Below, in pieces: positions 6,106-8,131 of a DNA stretch of 8,131 nt. The notes beneath the pieces were generated by a model, which saw nothing but the letters and a program-made list of their open reading frames with translations, was not told the origin of the DNA and did not search any database. The translations under genes were made by a program, and so were the position numbers. Numbering within the stretch: the first letter of the stretch is position 1; each line of letters begins with the position of its first letter. Origin of the DNA: Cyanobacteria bacterium T3Sed10_376R1m (GTDB taxonomy: Bacteria; Cyanobacteriota; Cyanobacteriia; Cyanobacteriales; Cyanobacteriaceae). The stretch lies in assembly GCA_003566215.1 (NCBI GenBank), contig PXEJ01000081.1, forward strand, positions 1 through 8,131, written 5' to 3'.

Positions 6106-7002
6106 CTAAGGTGTAAATAGGGGTAAAAATAGGGTAATGAAATAGTAAACTACCGGGGCAGTGAAAATATAACTGTCAGTACGATCTAATATACCTCCAT
6201 GACCGGGGATTAAATCCCCAGAGTCTTTAACTCCTGCATCCCGTTTGATCATGGATTCCATTAAGTCACCTAAAAGGCTAACAATGCCAATTAATAAACC
6301 TAATATCATTCCTAAAATAATCCAGTGAGTCCAATGTAAAAACCATCCCCCCAATACTCCCACTAAGATACTGCCACCGATGCCAAATAAGCTACCTTCT
6401 AAGGTTTTTTTAGGGCTGATAGGAGAAAGTTTTGTTTTCCCGAAATTTTTACCAACAAGATAAGCACCTATATCTGCCGCCCAAATACAAGCCATGGCGA
6501 TAAAGGTGATTTTAAGGGCATCGGGAAAACTACTTATATCGAAAGGATGTAAGGGAAAATAACCATTTAAGGGCAAGTTAGGTATATTGGGAATGATGTG
6601 AGAATACCCTGTGCTGTCTCCTAAACTTACCCGTAGTCTAATCCAGTAACTAGGTAAATATCCTGCGTAGAATAGTCCTAAAATTGAGGTGGATATGTCG
6701 GCGATGGTGGCTAGTTTAGGTTGAAAAAGAAGATAAAAACAAATTAATGCCCCCGCAAGGGCAAACATCGCATCGGTTAAATCAGGAATTACTGTGGCGG
6801 TGATAATTAATAGTTGTGATACGACTAGGGTTGTTTTTTCTGCTGGTTCTATTCCTTTTGCTTTTACTAATTTAAAATACTCTAGTTGTGCTAGAAATAC
6901 CAAGATACCAAAAGCGATGGTGAAGTACCATCCCCCTACTATAATCATTATCAGGGCAAGGGCGATCGCAATTATGGTACTAATAGTTCTAGCGTAGGGC
7001 AT
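6106..7002 (-). CDS. cdsA: Phosphatidate cytidylyltransferase (CDP-diglyceride synthase)
   Basis: CdsA makes CDP-diacylglycerol from phosphatidate and CTP at the cytoplasmic membrane, the branch point to phosphatidylglycerol, an essential photosynthetic lipid. The 298-residue protein is strongly hydrophobic, with about eight membrane segments. The family signature is complete near the C-terminus: S250, K253, R254, K259, D260, then H268-G-G and D273-R-T-D276. The preceding conserved region [19 protein letters not shown] (about 174-192) and the SPKKTLEGS stretch are also present. The frame is open to a TTG at 7011, giving three more residues, but the ATG at 7002 (MPYARTIS) is the natural start. 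It lies 97 bases after the end of the Cys-rich membrane protein gene on the same strand and 110 bases before msrB, so these may be co-transcribed. A nine-base inverted repeat (7014-7058) lies in its leader. Confidence 0.96.
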   Translation of the reverse strand: MPYARTISTIIAIALALIMIIVGGWYFTIAFGILVFLAQLEYFKLVKAKGIEPAEKTTLVVSQLLIITATVIPDLTDAMFALAGALICFYLLFQPKLATIADISTSILGLFYAGYLPSYWIRLRVSLGDSTGYSHIIPNIPNLPLNGYFPLHPFDISSFPDALKITFIAMACIWAADIGAYLVGKNFGKTKLSPISPKKTLEGSLFGIGGSILVGVLGGWFLHWTHWIILGMILGLLIGIVSLLGDLMESMIKRDAGVKDSGDLIPGHGGILDRTDSYIFTAPVVYYFITLFLPLFTP

Positions 7003-7013
7003 CAAATTCAACG

Positions 7014-7058
7014 ATTATTTACTTACAAGAATCAATCTTCTATTTTAACGTAAATAAT
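7014..7058. repeat. Inverted repeat in the cdsA leader
   Basis: ATTATTTAC (7014-7022) and GTAAATAAT (7050-7058) are perfect complements separated by 27 bases, which themselves contain AAGA/TCTT (7027-7030, 7036-7039). It lies 12 bases before the cdsA ATG, between that gene and the one upstream. The arms are AT-rich and weak, and in such sequence a nine-base match could arise by chance; a role is not shown. Confidence 0.3.
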
Positions 7059-7099
7059 TAATTGTGTTGATTACCCCGAAACCCTCAGATTTGATTAAA

Positions 7100-7870
7100 T
7101 TAAGACTTTTCACGCTTAGGATGACCAAACCAAGCTGACTCTTGAGTTTTACCATATTTTTCCCGTAAAACCTTTGTTACATCGTCTATATTCCCATCGG
7201 CAGATACCCAACCATCAGCAACATCGGGGAAATCTTGACGACAATTTTCACATTTTTTCTCGGGATAAAAACGAATAGGACACCAAAAAGATTCTACATT
7301 TCTTAACATTTCCGTACCCAAAGACCAAACTCCCGTCATCCAATCGCAATATAAACACCAAATCAAATCATAACCGATCAAACCTTCAAACTTATGACGA
7401 GATACATTAACCCAATCTTTAACCTCATATTTGGGTAAATTTACTAATTTTGTTAAAGGAGGATAAACAATAATTTCTGCAAAACGCACCATCCAAAAAA
7501 CAGGAATTGCTAGAGCTGTAATCCAGACAGCAAGGTGATTACGCCACCATCCAAACATACTGCTGATGGTAAAAGCAATTTTGCCTCTATTTTTACTTTT
7601 ATAATTAACTAACTCATGAAAAATAATCCAGAGATACAAACTTGTCAATTCTGCACAAAAAGCAGGAATGAGTCCTTTTGCACCAAAAAAACTAACACCT
7701 AAGACCAAAGGAAGTAACATGAAATAAGCTAGGGCTAAATCTATTCCTGGGGCATAACAAAAAAATTCAGAGATGGATTTTCCTGTTTTCCCTAATTGTG
7801 GCAGAAAATGGAGAATTAGTGTGGCAAGTAATAACGCACCAACTAAAGCAAAATAGAAATTTAATATCAT
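7100..7870 (-). CDS. Membrane protein of unknown function with two CxxC pairs
   Basis: I do not recognise a named function. The 256-residue protein has an N-terminal membrane half with hydrophobic segments at about 3-23, 44-63, 66-87 and 113-134, and a soluble C-terminal part from about 145. The soluble part carries cysteines in a pattern like a metal or redox site: C172xxC175 in WCLYCDWMTG, a lone C197 in SFWCPIRF, and C207xxC210 in KKCENCRQDFPD. Two CxxC pairs 32 residues apart suggest a zinc ribbon or similar fold. The aromatic-rich segments around the cysteines look highly constrained, so I infer a conserved family, perhaps shared among cyanobacteria. It starts at the ATG at 7870, 91 bases from the divergent gene at 7962, and lies upstream of cdsA on the same strand, which hints at an envelope or lipid-related role without proving it. 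No Shine-Dalgarno is clear. Confidence 0.85.
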   Translation of the reverse strand: MILNFYFALVGALLLATLILHFLPQLGKTGKSISEFFCYAPGIDLALAYFMLLPLVLGVSFFGAKGLIPAFCAELTSLYLWIIFHELVNYKSKNRGKIAFTISSMFGWWRNHLAVWITALAIPVFWMVRFAEIIVYPPLTKLVNLPKYEVKDWVNVSRHKFEGLIGYDLIWCLYCDWMTGVWSLGTEMLRNVESFWCPIRFYPEKKCENCRQDFPDVADGWVSADGNIDDVTKVLREKYGKTQESAWFGHPKREKS

Positions 7871-7961
7871 ATAGTTTATATAGTTTTTATTTTTTTAAAG
7901 TTTCTTTTACCTAATTTTACTCATAAATTTTTAATTATTTATTACATTAATTTTTTTATCG

Positions 7962-8131
7962 ATGAAAGATAACAAGGATATGACCATTAATTTATCTTTG
8001 GAGTGGATAAATAAGTTTCCTAGTATTAGACAACTAGCTAAAAAAAGTCCTATTGGAAAACATTTACCCAACTATCTCTATGTTCATATTTTCGCTCTGG
8101 GCTCCCTTGATATAACTTTACAAAAATATGA
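7962..8131 (+). CDS. N-terminal fragment, possibly DNA phosphorothioation-associated protein (cut by window edge)
   Basis: An open frame starts at the ATG at 7962 and reads 56 complete codons to the window edge without a stop. The visible part has a charged, polar N-terminus and then a segment KKSPIGKHLPNYLYVHIFAL at about residues 27-46, followed by LDITLQKY. The pattern PIGK.LP..LYVH..AL..L....Y resembles, from memory, a stretch in putative methyltransferases linked to DNA phosphorothioation; this is only a suggestion. A second in-frame ATG at 7980 is possible, with AAGGA only one base before it, too close to act as a ribosome binding site. The gene is divergent from the membrane protein gene, with 91 AT-rich bases between them. 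It could equally be an unrelated hypothetical protein. Confidence 0.55.
   Translation, partial: MKDNKDMTINLSLEWINKFPSIRQLAKKSPIGKHLPNYLYVHIFALGSLDITLQKY

Noticed and set aside
6794..6997. Plus-strand 67-codon frame antisense to cdsA
   Set aside because: It mirrors a membrane-protein gene, where such hydrophobic antisense frames are common; no start signals were seen.
1..8131. Search for tRNA, rRNA, CRISPR arrays, full insertion sequences and toxin-antitoxin pairs
   Set aside because: No cloverleaf, regularly spaced repeat, transposase motif or paired small genes of that kind were seen on either strand by eye.

Overview
The window looks like chromosomal DNA of a cyanobacterium, probably an AT-rich unicellular type. 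The evidence is four copies of the HIP1 octamer GCGATCGC (380-387, 432-439, 1708-1715, 6962-6969), a secreted plastocyanin gene of cyanobacterial type, and intergenic spacers much richer in A and T than most of the genes. I see no rRNA, tRNA, CRISPR array, complete insertion sequence or phage gene.

Layout from left to right. 1-533 (minus) is the N-terminal part of a TrkA-N/RCK-type NAD-binding protein that runs off the left edge. 735-1106 (minus) is petE, plastocyanin, followed by a clear intrinsic terminator at 685-714 and preceded by a promoter whose -35 box lies inside a perfect palindrome. Divergent from it is a proline aminopeptidase P gene (pepP, 1344-2642), then an AT-rich NAD-dependent epimerase/dehydratase (SDR) gene (2721-3668). 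A 404-base spacer follows, holding a strong GC-rich inverted repeat just upstream of a small gene of unknown function (4073-4462). That gene meets an alpha/beta hydrolase gene (4454-5368, minus) tail to tail with a 9-base overlap.

From 5603 to 7870 three more genes lie on the minus strand, transcribed right to left: a membrane protein of unknown function with two CxxC pairs, cdsA (phosphatidate cytidylyltransferase) and msrB (methionine-R-sulfoxide reductase), then the alpha/beta hydrolase. The gaps (97, 110 and 234 bases) allow partial co-transcription but do not prove it. An 80-base nested inverted repeat, MITE-like in form, sits in the msrB-hydrolase gap. A partial gene begins at 7962 on the plus strand and leaves the right edge; its first 56 residues faintly resemble proteins associated with DNA phosphorothioation.

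Most genes are housekeeping: photosynthetic electron transfer, peptide turnover, phospholipid synthesis and oxidative repair. They do not form one pathway. No complete new system is visible. The points most worth following are the petE palindrome, the repeat before the 4073 gene, the nested palindrome at 5462-5541, the Cys-rich membrane protein and the truncated gene at the right edge.
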